Shown here one piece after another: positions 43,376-53,660 of a stretch of 64,000 bases of DNA (positions within the stretch are counted from its first letter, which is position 1; each line of letters opens with the position of its first letter). Below the pieces are notes generated by a model that was not told where the DNA came from, ran no database searches, and saw nothing but the letters and a program-made list of their open reading frames with translations. The position numbers and the translations under genes were made by a program. The stretch covers positions 121,582,045 through 121,646,044 of the forward strand of contig OY757024.1 in NCBI GenBank assembly GCA_963580285.1, read 5' to 3'. This stretch comes from Lucinisca nassula. Its lineage: Eukaryota; Mollusca; Bivalvia; Lucinida; Lucinidae.

Positions 43376-43632
43376 AAGCCTCCTAACTCATCAGTGCAAC
43401 ATCTCTGTGAACACAAAAAAATCAAAGAACCATAGAGGTGAGACAACGGTGAGGACTCGACACCAAGAAACCACTAAAATGCTGGAGCAAAAAAAAAACA
43501 AAAAAAAAAAAAAAACAGTAAGACTCCGATGGGCCCGAACAGAGACTGAGCATCAGGCACCAACCAACATTACCTTGAATTAAAACTCTCTAATTCTCAA
43601 TAAGCCTTTACGTTGGAGCCGTCATAGAATCT
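43376..43632 (-). mobile_element. Penelope-like 3' fragment upstream of the full copy (pseudo-LTR)
   Basis: Antisense; runs from the last RT codons (GGAGCCGTCATAGAATCT at 43614) to CCTAACTCATCAGTGCAACA at 43380 and joins the next copy there. Contains an expanded A tract (43492-43516) where others have CAAAAGAAAAC. Confidence 0.8.
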
Positions 43633-44354
43633 AAACTCCGTTCAGAAAATCTGAATCATCGATATTTTCGTTTATCGCTTTTAATACTCATTTTAGCCCA
43701 TATATCACTATGGGAAAGTTGTAGACCTCACCCTCCGCCGATTTCTCCAGCAAGTCGTATGCCTCTGCGACAGCCAGGAAAGGCTGTGATTATTTGGAGA
43801 AAATTGCAAAATCTCAATTCTTTCACAGACTAAGACATTCTGACAGGTTCGACACACCCTTTTAAACCATATATAGAAGTGGTCACTGCTCTTGTAAATT
43901 ACAAGGGCGTCTATATTTTATTTGCACGATCACTTCATGGAAAATCATTAGCTGTGACACCACATCTGATATCGGTATAATTCATTTTGACCACTGTTGA
44001 CAGCACATCGCGCTAGTGGCTCCCCGTTCCTAGTGGGCTTCTATCTAGCCATTCGAATGTAAGGTGTGTCGTAATTGCATATCTATTTATAAAGTACATC
44101 ACATGGATTTGAATATTTATTATTTTACCTGACAATCATCATCAAATGGACTTAGTCTGTGGTCTCATTTCTTTGTTTTGCAATTTTCTCCAAATAATCA
44201 CAGCCTTTCCTGACTGTCGCAGAGGCATACGACTTGCTGGAGAAATCGGCGGAGGGTGAGGTCTACAACTTTCCCATAGTGATATATGGGCTAAAATGAG
44301 TATTAAAAGCGAGAAACGAAATAATCGATGATTCAGACTTTCTGAACGGAGTTT
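43633..44354. mobile_element. foldback element with ~170-bp inverted arms
   Basis: AACTCCGTTCAGAAAATCTG at the left and its near-perfect complement at the right (44335-44353); arms run about 43633-43810 and 44185-44354 with few mismatches, e.g. CCGCCGATTTCTCCAGCAAG against CTTGCTGGAGAAATCGGCGG. Probable TA duplication. Loop of about 370 bp without ORF. Inserted between PLE DNA and the LINE, at the LINE codon boundary GF|RKD. Confidence 0.8.
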
Positions 44355-44655
44355 AAACCCACACTGGCATTCTGGTAGAAGCTCTGACTGTTAGGATTTT
44401 AATTCAGTCGGCTAAGTAGGACTCTTGCAAGGACTTTCCCAGCAAATGACAATAAAGAGATGCCACGATGATTGTCACAGATCTGAGGGTCCCTTTCCGT
44501 TTGAATAGGTGGATAATTTACGCATCCTTGATTTCTTTAATTCTTGAGGGATGGCTTCTTTTCTTCACATATTGTAAAATAACTCTGCCATCTTCTTTGC
44601 AACTGGAGTGCTGCCGTATTCAAAGAACCATTATTCCTTTTTTGACGACGTCGCA
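44355..44655 (-). pseudogene. LINE RT, N-terminal segment of the split copy
   Basis: Minus strand with small frameshifts: IPQELKK, GKGPSDLCDNHRGISLL (RT fingers, NHRGISLL block), AGKVLARVLLSRLN, then LLPECQCGF ending exactly at 44355. The next residues RKDRG are encoded at 38582. So the 5.77-kb block between them is a later insertion. Confidence 0.75.
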
Positions 44656-44672
44656 TGTTAACTGTTTGTGAA

Positions 44673-45130
44673 ACCACGTAACGTAACATTGCATTTTAGG
44701 TGACGTAACGTCATTTTGTTTGTACAAATGTTGTCATGTATGTTTTGAATATGCTATGCGGTGGTCATGATTAAAGAGCGGTAACAGAATAATGGAAGTG
44801 AAGGCAATGATGAGGCATCGATGCAATTAACCCACAGCTCCCATCAGAGGCACCAAAGGGAAAGAAACACAAACATGAAACAACTAGACCCTAATGGAAA
44901 CTTCAATAGCGGAAAATCAAAAGGACAGTTACTTTCCCACAAAATGGCCGATCGGCTATCCAAAACAAAATAATATAAGCGATACACACACTCAAAGACG
45001 AACCATAAAAAAACGCGACAGAAGAACCGCATTGGAACGGTCACTGAAACGAATTCCACTGGGTGGCTTAAACCGTGGCCACAATCTTCGCCCTTATTTC
45101 GTCTTAAATATTACTTAAGATATAATATTA
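44673..45130 (+). repeat. possible LTR of a Gypsy-type element, split by a PLE fragment
   Basis: TGTGAAACCACGTAACGTAACA (44671) may be the LTR start; TTAAGATATAATA (45112-45125) the end; the next bases TTAGCGACGAGGAT resemble a worn primer-binding site (usual form TGGCGACGAGGAT in Mag-like Gypsy elements). A PLE fragment occupies 44795-45104. No second LTR is found, so this is tentative. Confidence 0.35.
44795..45104 (-). mobile_element. Penelope-like 3' fragment, second subfamily
   Basis: Antisense: AATGGAAGTGAAGGCAATGA, CATCAGAGGCACCAAAGGG, CAAAATGGCCGATCGGC, GGAACGGTCACTGAAACG. Same subfamily as 6402-6790. Confidence 0.75.
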
Positions 45131-45264
45131 GCGACGAGGATATAAACGGATAAAAAAGAAGAAAAAGAAGCAAAGCAAAGCAAGATAAGTGTGAAAAGAA
45201 TTCTTTGAAGGGCAGGTATCGATTGATTGATTTATAATAAGCAGAAACTAATTTTATCAGCAAG

Positions 45265-45742
45265 ATGGCTGAAGGTAATCAGAGACAAAAGTATGTCATC
45301 GTTATAACAGAAAGCAGAAATCTAAAGAGCCAACATTTTTTACATACTGATGATCAGATAGCCACAGGGAAATTATGGGGGGAATGGTTAGACGGTATAG
45401 AACGGATATTAAGATATTTTAACGTAGTAGATCCATCGAATAAGAAAGACGCTCTTATCATTTACGGTGGGAGAGAGTTAGCAAGATTGGAGAAAAGTCT
45501 GCCTTACCCTACAGAATCAGATATGAATGAGCACGATAAACTGAAAGCCAAACTAAATGAGTACTTCACACCAAAGCATAACAAGCATTATGGCCATTAT
45601 CAATTTCTTAACATGAGGACGACATCCGGTGAAACCACAGCAGCCTATGCCGCGAGACTGAGGGAGAAAGCCAATTAGTGTGAGTTTAGGGACAACCTAG
45701 AGGATAGTATACTGGAGCATCTAATACAGACAACAGACAATC
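45265..45742 (+). pseudogene. Gypsy-type gag fragment
   Basis: ATG at 45265 (AAGATGGCTG) opens 137 codons: MAEGNQRQKYV, ATGKLWGEWLDGIERILRYF, KKDALIIYGGRELARLEKSL, DKLKAKLNEYFTPKHNKHYG, YQFLNMRTTSGETTAAYAAR. This is the N-terminal capsid-like region of metazoan Ty3/Gypsy (Mag-like) gag. The frame meets TAG at 45676-45678 where the family has Glu, then reads CEFRDNLEDSILEHLIQTTD before PLE DNA cuts it off at about 45743. Zinc knuckles, protease and pol are missing. Confidence 0.8.
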
Positions 45743-45744
45743 AG

Positions 45745-45900
45745 GTTTCTCGGAGTCTGACTGTTGGTTTTCTCTTGATCCAGCAATTCTGTTGTTGTAT
45801 GCTGTCGAGTCCTCAACCTTGTTTCATCTCTGTAGTTTTTTTATTTGTATGTTCTCGGAGATGTTACACCGATGAGATAGGAATGTTCTATAAAAAGGTT
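45745..45900 (+). mobile_element. Penelope-like 3' fragment
   Basis: CTCGGAGTCTGACTGTTGGTT, GTATGCTGTCGAGTCCTC, CGGAGATGTTACACCGATGAG; diverged piece of the PLE 3' region placed upstream of the next PLE copy, again pseudo-LTR-like. Confidence 0.7.
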
Positions 45901-45959
45901 ATCCTTTGGAAGTAAGGAATACACCACAGAACTAAAAAATATGGAGTGTACATGTTTTC

Positions 45960-46014
45960 TGGGCCAGACTAGCTAGTTTCGGCCAATAAGGCCTCATCAG
46001 TGACTCTCAGATAT
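45960..46014 (-). ncRNA. hammerhead ribozyme motif
   Basis: Minus strand: core CTGATGA (46000-45994), stem II GGCC-TTATT-GGCC with 4 perfect pairs, core GAAA (45980-45977), stem III from the palindrome CTAGCTAG plus A-T closure, cleavage triplet GTC (45969-45967), stem I from GAGTCA before the core against TGGC after the cleavage site. All conserved core positions are present. Very short, loop-less stem III is typical of hammerheads of Penelope-like elements and retrozymes, which act best as dimers. It lies antisense to the neighbouring PLE ORF, so it may belong to another element. Confidence 0.8.
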
Positions 46015-46084
46015 TTTCAAAATTCCACAATGGAATCAATGATCCCAAAGGACAAGAAAATATAATCTACACTAGGAAGCCTTG

Positions 46085-46762
46085 TGTAATACCTATTTCG
46101 ATGGTTTGATCAGTCAGATTTACCCCCTAGAACTCCAGTTAAATAAAGCAAATTCTTCTGATACCGAGGCCCCGTTTTTGGATTTACTTCTATCTATGGT
46201 AGATGGGTTTGTTTCGTACAAAATTTATGATAAATGCGATGACTTTGATTTTGAGATTGTAAATTTTCCTTTTTTGGATGGTGATGTTCCTCGTGCGCCA
46301 TCCTATGGCGTTTATATTTCGCAATTAATTCGATTTGCTAGAGTGTGTAGTCATGTAACTGACTTCAACACTCGTAATAAATTATTAACGGCTAAACTTC
46401 TTACTCAGGGTTATCGGTCGGTACCATAAACTACGCAAAGCCTTTTCAAAATTTTATAGACGCCATTCTGAGTTAATTTCAAAATTCAATATTGGACTTA
46501 AATCTCTTCTGCAACAAGGTCTATCGGAACCCGAATTTTATGGTGACTTAGTATATAAATTCAGAAAAATATATAACCGCAATGACTTTAGCACCCAATT
46601 TCATAAAATCATTCTTCGATATAAAAAGATTGGGTACAACATGGATATTATACGACAGACTGCATGCATGGTATTTAACCCAATTACGGTTGGCAACTTT
46701 GCTTCCCTCTTTAATTGCACGCCGGTGGATCAGGCCTCAGATTCTATGACGGTTCCAACGTA
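46085..46762 (+). pseudogene. Penelope-like RT fragment with a 4-bp insertion
   Basis: Starts just after the catalytic YLDD region (NTYFDGLISQIYPLELQL) and runs to MTVPT with stop at 46760-46762. A duplicated CGGT at about 46415 (ATCGGTCGGTACC) shifts the frame; before it 115 codons are open. Otherwise closely alike to 29288-30226. Confidence 0.85.
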
Positions 46763-47343
46763 AAGACTTATTGAGAATTAGAGAGATCTAATTCAAGGTA
46801 ATGTTGGTTGGTGCCTGATGCTCTGTCTCTGGTCGGCCCCATCGGAGTCTAACTGTTGGTTTTCTTTTGCTCCAGCATTTCAGTGGTTTCTTGCTGTCGA
46901 GTCCTCACCGTTGTCTTACCTCTGTGGTTCTTTGATTATTTGTGTTCACGGAGATGTTGCACTGATGAGTTAGGAGGCTTTCATGCGGACTGAACAAATT
47001 ATTTGTCTAAATCGCGACGGAAGTAAGGGCGAGGATTGTGGCCACGTAAAATCGATTTAAGCCCCCAGTGGAAATCTTTCCACTGACCGTTCCAAGGCGG
47101 TTCTTCTTTGGCGGTTTATTTATGTTGTTGTTTGTTACTTACTGTGTGTATCACTTGTGTCTTTTTATTTTGGATGGCCATATGGCCATCTTGTGGGAAA
47201 GTGACTGTCCTTATGGCCTTCCTTTGTTTAGGTTTCCATTATGGTCTGGTCACTGAATGTTTGTATTTCTTTCCCTTTGGTGTCTTTGATCGGTGGAGTA
47301 AGTTAATTGTATCGATTCCTGATCTTTTTTTTACTTCTACTTT
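46763..47343 (+). mobile_element. Penelope-like 3' region
   Basis: Complete 3' region from GACTTATTGAGAATTAGAG to TTTTACTTCTACTTT, directly followed by LINE coding sequence. Confidence 0.85.
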
Positions 47344-48137
47344 CTGTATAAACTGGAGTACTATGGTATCCGAAATGATACCCTCCAGTGGATCTCTGCT
47401 TGGCTATCTGGACGAACACAAAAAGTCGTACTTGACGGTGTTTGCTCTGATCCTGGCTTGATGCTGTCTGGTGTCCCACAAGGTTCCATGCTGGGACCGA
47501 TATTGTTTTTGATTTTTGCTAACGACCTGCCAGACAATATCAACTCTACAATCTGCCTTTTCGCTGATGACTGTGTACTGTACAGAAATATAAGAAGGTC
47601 TGATGACCTACAGATACTTCAAGATGAATTGGAAAAGTTGGCTGCCTGTGAAGATGCATGGCTCATGAAATTTAATGTGGCCAAATGTCACTCTATGAGA
47701 GTGACAAGGCAGGCTTCTCTGACTCTATTCTATAAAATCCACAATAATTTAGCCATTATAGATAAGAGTAGGTACCTATCTGAAGCCGTTGGAGGATGTA
47801 GGAGAACCAGGTCCCATCCCTTTCAGTTTCACCGTCCTAATGCTTACACGGATGGTTTAAGAGTTCTTTTTTTCCCCCGGACAATTGCAACTTGGAATGG
47901 CCTTACAATCGAAGCTGTCTCTTCTGAGACAGTTGATGGGTTTAATGCCAAAATATAATATCCTAGGGTTGGGCAGGGGATAGGCATGGATTCCTTCCCC
48001 TGATGACTTCTCGTAAATAGTTTTAATCTGCTGGTGGCTGTGTCACAAAGCTCTTTTTTGGAGACGGGATTGAAAACTTTTTGTGCCACACCCCAAACCT
48101 GTTATCATGGTCAGAATTGGCCGAAAACAGTATCGGG
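47344..48137 (+). pseudogene. LINE RT with large internal deletion
   Basis: Frame open from about 47344: YKLEYYGIRNDTLQWISAWL, LSGVPQGSMLGPILFLIFAND (palm B), CLFADDCVLYR (catalytic), then MRVTRQ jumps directly to ASLTLFYKIHNN, removing about 120 residues including the KYLG and TLVRP blocks, then FFPRTIATWNGL to the stop at 47956-47958. The 3' UTR of about 180 bp ends in an AAAG microsatellite tail. Same broad family as 53845-54335 and 63303-63898. Confidence 0.85.
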
Positions 48138-48153
48138 AGAAAGAAAGAAAGAC

Positions 48154-48203
<50 letters not shown>
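48138..48203 (+). repeat. (GAAA)n microsatellite
   Basis: About 16 GAAA units with one GACA; it is the 3' tail of the LINE to its left. Confidence 0.9.
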
Positions 48204-48270
48204 GAGGCCCCCCTGTGTAGGGAGAACCATCCACTGTGCCGGTTAAAGATCTCTACGGTAATTACATGAC
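48204..48270 (+). repeat. SINE part, left of the inverted-repeat elements
   Basis: GGAGGCCCCCCTGTGTAGGG, GAGAACCATCCACTGTGCC, GGTTAAAGATCTCTACGG, TAATTACATGAC. Same SINE as at 18127 and 19861; resumes at 62482 with CCAATTACATAATTACTGTG. Confidence 0.75.
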
Positions 48271-48976
48271 GGTAGGTATAATATGCGAAATCAAGTTGAT
48301 TTCGCGAAATCAGCCCGATTTAGCGAAATCAACTCATAAAATCAACATTTTTAAAAACAGGCAAAAACTTGTTATTGCATATTATCTAGAATGTTACTAT
48401 ACATTTATGAGCCAAGTTTCATGAGAAAATTTGAATATTTAGTATGTATTTGATCGGAAATTCTATTCTGCCACTTGATTTCGCTGGTAATCACATGTGC
48501 GAAATCAATTCATTTTTGCAAAATCAATGTATAAAATACCATTTTCCCAAAACTGAATAAAACATATTGGTGCATATTATTAAGAATGTTGTTAATCATT
48601 TATGAGCCAAGTTTCATGGTGAAATTTGAATATTTAGTATGTTTTTGAGAGGAAAATCTTTTCTGCCACTTGATTTCGCTGGCAATCGCATGTGTGAAAT
48701 CAACTCATTTTAGCGAAATCAATGTATAAAATACCTTTTTCCCAAAACTGATTAAAACGTATGTGTGCATATTATTAAAAATTTTGTTAATCATTTGTGA
48801 GCCAAGTTTCATGATGAAATTTGAACATTTAGTAGGTTTTTGATAGGAAAATGTATTCTGCCACATGATTTCTCTTGCAGTCTCATGTGCGAAATCTACT
48901 CATTTTAGCGAAATCAATGTATATAAAAATAATCGTTTTCCTCAAAACCAACTAAAACGTTTTTATACATGTGTAT

Positions 48977-49165
48977 TAACCCATTCAGTAGTTGGCAAAC
49001 AGTGCAGTCCAGATCTGACGCCGCAGCAGAACGCGGCGCCTGATCAGGGCCTACACTGTTTGCAAAAACAAAATAGAAGAAAACACAGCCTGACACCCCT
49101 AAATTTTGAAATGGACTCCTGTTATGTATAATGAGGAAGATTCCATCTGATACAAAAAAGGGTAA
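48977..49165. repeat. family G hairpin MITE
   Basis: ATTAACCCATTCAGTAGTTGG, then a hairpin with stem GCAAACAGTG...CACTGTTTGC and GACGCCGC/GCGGCG, then AAAAGGGTAAGAATG. Ends TTAACCC and GGGTAA suggest a small TTAA-type element. Repeated in copy 2 at 55980-56168 and, diverged, at 60190-60660. Confidence 0.6.
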
Positions 49166-49981
49166 GAATGCTGTTCTACATTTATGAGCCACCGTTTTAT
49201 GAGAAAATATTGATGTTGAGCTCTAGCTTTTGTTTCGGGCGTTATATATCACCAAAACAAACAAGAAGCAGAGATAAAGGAAAATATCATTAGAATGACG
49301 GGGCGCTCCATCACCAAAACACGCCTGTATAATTTCGATCCCCTCAAACCCCATTTGTATACAGAAAAACTGGGGCTTACAGGGCTGTAAATTATTTTTC
49401 GAGTTTTTGCTCAAAACATAGAATATGACTCGTTAGAACGGCCTCACTGGTCCAGTCAGAAGGAGTACCCACAATCTATGTTTACAGCACAAATATGAAG
49501 AATATCGGAATTTTTCGCCAGAAAATTTTCATTTGTAAGGTGGCAAAATGTTCAATATAATTGAATCTGCGTATTTCCGTGCTATTTATCACGGATGCAT
49601 TATCAGATTGTTGTTATTATTATTATTATTATTATTTCTAATAAAAATGCATTAAATAAGTACTAATTTGACGGCTGCATCGTCGGACAGACAGACGGTC
49701 GAACTGACGAATGGACGGACGGCTAGATAGATAGATGGACAGGTAGACAGGAGTGAATAAACAGTGTGTTTGTTATTCACACAATCACAGGTAACAACGT
49801 GTGAAAGTCAGTAAACCGCAGTTTGATCCAATTACTTGGCGAGTGTTCGTTAATCTCTTTACCTGCTGTGTGAAGTACAGAAGGATGTCTTTAAAATTTA
49901 ATTATGATTGCCTTAATAGCAAAATGAAGGAATGATAATCCCAAATATACTGTATCAGAACATAATACTCCCAATAATACA
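49166..49981. other. element interior, no gene
   Basis: Contains a worn family F hairpin (49410-49490), an ATT trinucleotide run (49610-49636), a GATA/GACG-type microsatellite (49684-49745) and no ORF of interest. The same holds for 56169-56984 in copy 2. Confidence 0.6.
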
Positions 49982-50665
49982 GTATCAGAAACCCTGAAGG
50001 GGTACCGAGGCAAACAGTGCAGGCCCAGAATGCGGTGTCTGATCAGGGCCCACATTGTTTGCTAAAAGTTCAGTCATTTTCCGATTAAATTTTGATGAAA
50101 ATACAATCAATTTAACCAATTTAGTATCAGAAACCCCGAAAGGGGTACCGTGCAAACAGTGCAGGCCCAGATCAGACGCCGCAGAATGCGGCGTCTGATC
50201 ACGGCCTACATTGTTTGCTAAAAGTTCAGTCATTTTCCAATTAAATTTTGATGAAAATACAATCAATTTAACCAATTTAGTATCAGAAACCCCGAAAGGG
50301 GTACCGTGCAAACAGTGCAGGCCCAGATCAGACGCCGCAGAATGCGGCGTCTGATCACGGCCTACATTGTTTGCTAAAAGTTCAGTCATTTTCCAATTAA
50401 ATTTTGATGAAAATACAATCAATTTAACCAATTTAGTATCCGAAAGCCCGAAAGGGGTACCGTGGCACACAGTGCAGGCCCAGGTCAGACGCCGCAGAAT
50501 GCGGCGTTTGATCAGGGCCTTCATTGTTTGCTAAAAAATCAGTCATTTTCCAATTAAATTTTGATGAAAATACAATCTGACATCTCTAAAGGGGTACCGA
50601 GGCAAACAGTGCAGTCCCAGATCAGACGCAGCAGAATGCAGAATGCGGCGTCTGATCAGTTTGCT
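49982..50665 (+). repeat. family G hairpin tandem array (~156 bp, 4.5 units)
   Basis: GTATCAGAAACCCYGAARGGG at 49982, 50123, 50279, 50437 and a variant at 50576. Every unit holds the palindrome CAGACGCCGCAGAATGCGGC GTCTG nested in GCAAACAGTGCAGGCCC/GGGCCTACATTGTTTGC arms, so each can extrude a stem of about 30 bp. A minus-strand frame of 179 codons runs through it only because the unit length allows it. Confidence 0.9.
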
Positions 50666-51347
50666 AAAGGAGGAGAATGACGACGACATGGACGACGACG
50701 ATGATGATGAAAAAAAAGCAGATAACAAGTATTGGAGTAAGTCTGTTGATTTCACCTGCTATTTGATTTCGTTTGACTTATCAATTAGCAATATTTTGAT
50801 ATGCGTCTTTTATTCCAGACCATAATATTTTCAGATGAAACTTGGATCATAAATGTATACTGCCAGCATTCTTAATAATAGGCAAAACGAGTTTTTAATC
50901 GTTTTTGGAAAACAAATGCTGTTTCACATTGATTTCGGAGTTGATTTCGCACATGTGCTTATCAGCGAAATCAAGTGACAGAATATATTTTCCAAATAAA
51001 TTTTTATATTTTCTCGTGAAATTTGGACCTAAAATGTTTATCAACTTTCTTAACAATATGCATTTTTATTCAGTTTTGGGAATATTTATTTTGTACATTG
51101 ATTTCGCTGAAATGAATTGATTTCGCACATGTGATTTCCAACGAAATCAAGTGGCAGAATAGATTTTCCTCCCAAAGCACTTACTAAACAGTCAAATTTC
51201 ATCATGAAACTTGCCTCATAAATGTTTAACAACATTATTAACAACATTATTAGGGGGAGAAATGTAACGGTTATGGAAGCAGGTTCAACTTAAGACGAGC
51301 TCTACAAAACACAACTAGCACATAGTTATAACATACAAGAAGCAGGT

Positions 51348-52142
51348 TTACAAACACATTGCACATTTACAGCTTGAGCCGGTCCAGGTACGAAGCAACC
51401 TACAGAAATCCTTGTAGTTTTCTACAATCCTCAAGTCATTCGGCAGGCCGTTCCATACCTGTGCTGCCTCAAACCTGAAAGAACGCTTACCATAAGCCAT
51501 TGTACGAACCCTTGGAACTTCTGCTGTATTCTGGTATCTAAAAGAATAATTGGAATTTTTAAAATTAACTAGGTCAGTGATACAAACAGGTGATAAACTA
51601 TGTAAACATTTAAAAGATTCTCTAGCTATAATTTTGATTCTTGAAAGATGAAGAGTTGTCATATTGGCTTGCTCTAGTAAAGTTTCATAACTGGCATTGA
51701 AATCATTAAAAACAATCCTAAGACCCCTGTGTTGGAGTTTTTCTAATCTTTCAGTATTAGTTTTTGAGCAGAAGTGCCATACAAGTGGACAATAATTGAA
51801 GTTAGATCTAACAAATGATTTAAAAATTAAGAGCATACTGTCAGCATTAAGAAATTTTCTAAGCCTTAAAATTACATTTAACTGGTTAGCGGCTTTCTTG
51901 CATACGCGTGTAACCTGCTGATCAAAATTTAGCATAAAATCTACATCCACCCCCAGTAATTTTACACTGTTCTCACAAGATATATTTACATTGTCTAAGT
52001 TGAATTGTGTTAATTGTTCATGAGTGCTTTTTCCCACAGCAATTGCTTGAAACTTATCAGGATTAGCTTGCATCTGATTTATACTGAACCAATTTATTAA
52101 AATTTTGCTCTCATTTTCTAAAGTACTTTTTAAAACATCCAA
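51348..52142 (-). pseudogene. LINE f, C-terminal part of RT ORF
   Basis: Minus-strand frame to the stop at 51348: DVLKSTLENESKILINWFSI, MQANPDKFQAIAVG, VKLLGVDVDFMLNFDQQVTR, SFVRSNFNYCPLVWHF, KLQHRGLRIVFNDF and TMAYGKRSFRFEAAQVWNGL. This is the region after the catalytic site in CR1-type LINEs. Continuous with 52470-53660 once the PLE fragment is removed. No stop inside; 3' UTR reaches about 51280. Confidence 0.88.
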
Positions 52143-52469
52143 AGTAGAAGTAAAACAAAGATCAGGAATTGATACAATTAACTTACTCCACCCATAAAAG
52201 ACACCAAAGGGAAAGAAATACAAACATTAAGCGACCAGACCATAATGGAAACCTAAACAAAGGAAGGCCATAAGGACAGTTACTTTCCCACAAAATGGCC
52301 ATATGGTCATCCGAAACTAAAAGACACAAGTGATACACACAGTAAGTAACAAACAACAACATAAAATAAATCGCCACAGAAGAGCCGCCTTGGAACGGTC
52401 AGTGGAAGATTTCCACTGGGGGGCTTAAATCGATTTTACGTGGCCACAATCCTCGCCCTTACTTCCGTC
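52143..52469 (-). mobile_element. Penelope-like 3' fragment inserted in LINE f
   Basis: Antisense, GTAGAAGTAAAACAAAGATC to CTCGCCCTTACTTCCGTC; interrupts the LINE just after the YADD motif (SFNHTDL). Only 327 bp, yet includes the complete PLE 3' terminus, as expected for target-primed reverse transcription. Confidence 0.88.
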
Positions 52470-53660
52470 AAATCTGTGTGATTAAAAGAAAGAGTATTAT
52501 CATCTGCATAATTATAAAGTTTAGATTCTTTGATGAAGTAAAAAATGTCGTTCATAAAAATGTTGAATATTATAGGACCTAGAATGGAACCCTGTGGGAC
52601 TCCTTTCAAAGTTTCAAGCCAATCGCTGTGGTACTGCCCTATCTTAACCATTTGTTTTCTGTTTGAGAGATAGTTCTTGATGAGGGAGCATGCATCGCCA
52701 GACAGCCCATATGCACCCAGCTTGAGGATAATTAGATCATGAGGCAGGCAGTCAAATGCCTTGGACAGGTCCATTAGTATGGCAGCAACATGCTCGTTCT
52801 TGTCCAGAGCTATCTTCCAATCCTCAGCTAGGCGCAGAAGAGTCGTCTGACAACCATATCCGGCCCTAAAAGCACCTAAAAAATCATCAAAAATGTTGCT
52901 GAAGTAAAAGCTGAGCTGGTCGTTTAAGATTCTCTCAAAGATTTTTGACATAGTGTTTAATATACTGACAGGTCTATAATTTTTCATGGTGAAGGGATCA
53001 TCTTTTTTGAAAACAGGTGTTACTTGAGCCATTTTCAGTGGTGTAGGGAAATTATTGGTGTTGATCATGGTGTTTATCAAGTTGCAGACAGGTACAGAGA
53101 TGACCTTTGCTGAACATTTTAAGATTTTAGGTGGGATGTTGTCATTTCCAGTTGCTTTTTTGGGGTTCAGGTTATAAAGATGTTTCTGTATTATGTCTGG
53201 GGTAGTCTGTGTGAAGCTAAAAGTGGTGTCTGTGTGTTTGTGGTGCTTGATCTGTATGACACTTGGGTGTTCTTCATTTACTTGTGTATGACTGTCAATT
53301 CCAATATTTTTAGCTATGTTTATATAAAAATCATTTAATAGAGTACAAACTTCAGGCTGGTTAGAGACCAAGGTATCATTTTGCATTAGAATAATGTCAC
53401 TGGAATTTTTTTTAAGAGATTTTTGTGATAGAAAAGGCTTTATGGTGGGCCAAAAATCCTTAGATTTAGGGCCACCACCACATCTTTCCAAAAAATATAC
53501 TTTTATAGATTCCCTTTTAATTTTGGTTTTCTGATTTCTAAGTTTCCTGAATACCTCCCAATTTTCCTTATTTCTATATTTAATATATCTGTTGTGTGCT
53601 TGCCTTGTTTGGTATATTATTTTCCTGTATTTAGAGTTCATGTAAGGTGGTGGGGCTTTT
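52470..53660 (-). pseudogene. LINE f, RT ORF N-terminal and catalytic part
   Basis: Frame open from about 53655 (PPPYMNSKYRK) to 52470: linker with QAHNRYIKYRNKENW, then RT with NLNPKKATGNDNIPPKIL, FKKDDPFTMKNYRPVSIL (fingers), GYGCQTTLLRL, ILMDLSKAFDCLPHDLI (palm A), LKGVPQGSILGPIIFNIFMND (palm B) and LYNYADDNTLSF (catalytic). APE endonuclease domain lost by 5' truncation. All catalytic residues intact; broken only by truncation and the PLE insertion. Confidence 0.9.

Larger units (their letters stand above)
48377..51278 (+). repeat. 2,902-bp direct repeat, copy 1
   Basis: Identical in every position I compared to 55380-58281, constant offset 7003 throughout. Starts GCATATTATCTAGAATG and ends AACGGTTATGGAA. 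Left of it the element end is intact; right of it (51279) unrelated DNA begins. Confidence 0.92.

Noticed and set aside
46085..46429. Separate small gene starting at the Met after the PLE frameshift region
   Set aside because: It is an internal piece of the PLE RT; the apparent start is an accidental codon and the end is a 4-bp frameshift.
48977..49075. Strong hairpins as transcription terminators
   Set aside because: Eukaryotic context, dispersed copies with transposon ends; intrinsic termination does not apply.
49985..50524. 179-codon minus-strand ORF with peptide repeats (also 56988-57527)
   Set aside because: It reads the ~156-bp family G hairpin array; the stem forces complementary codons and no protein family is recognisable.
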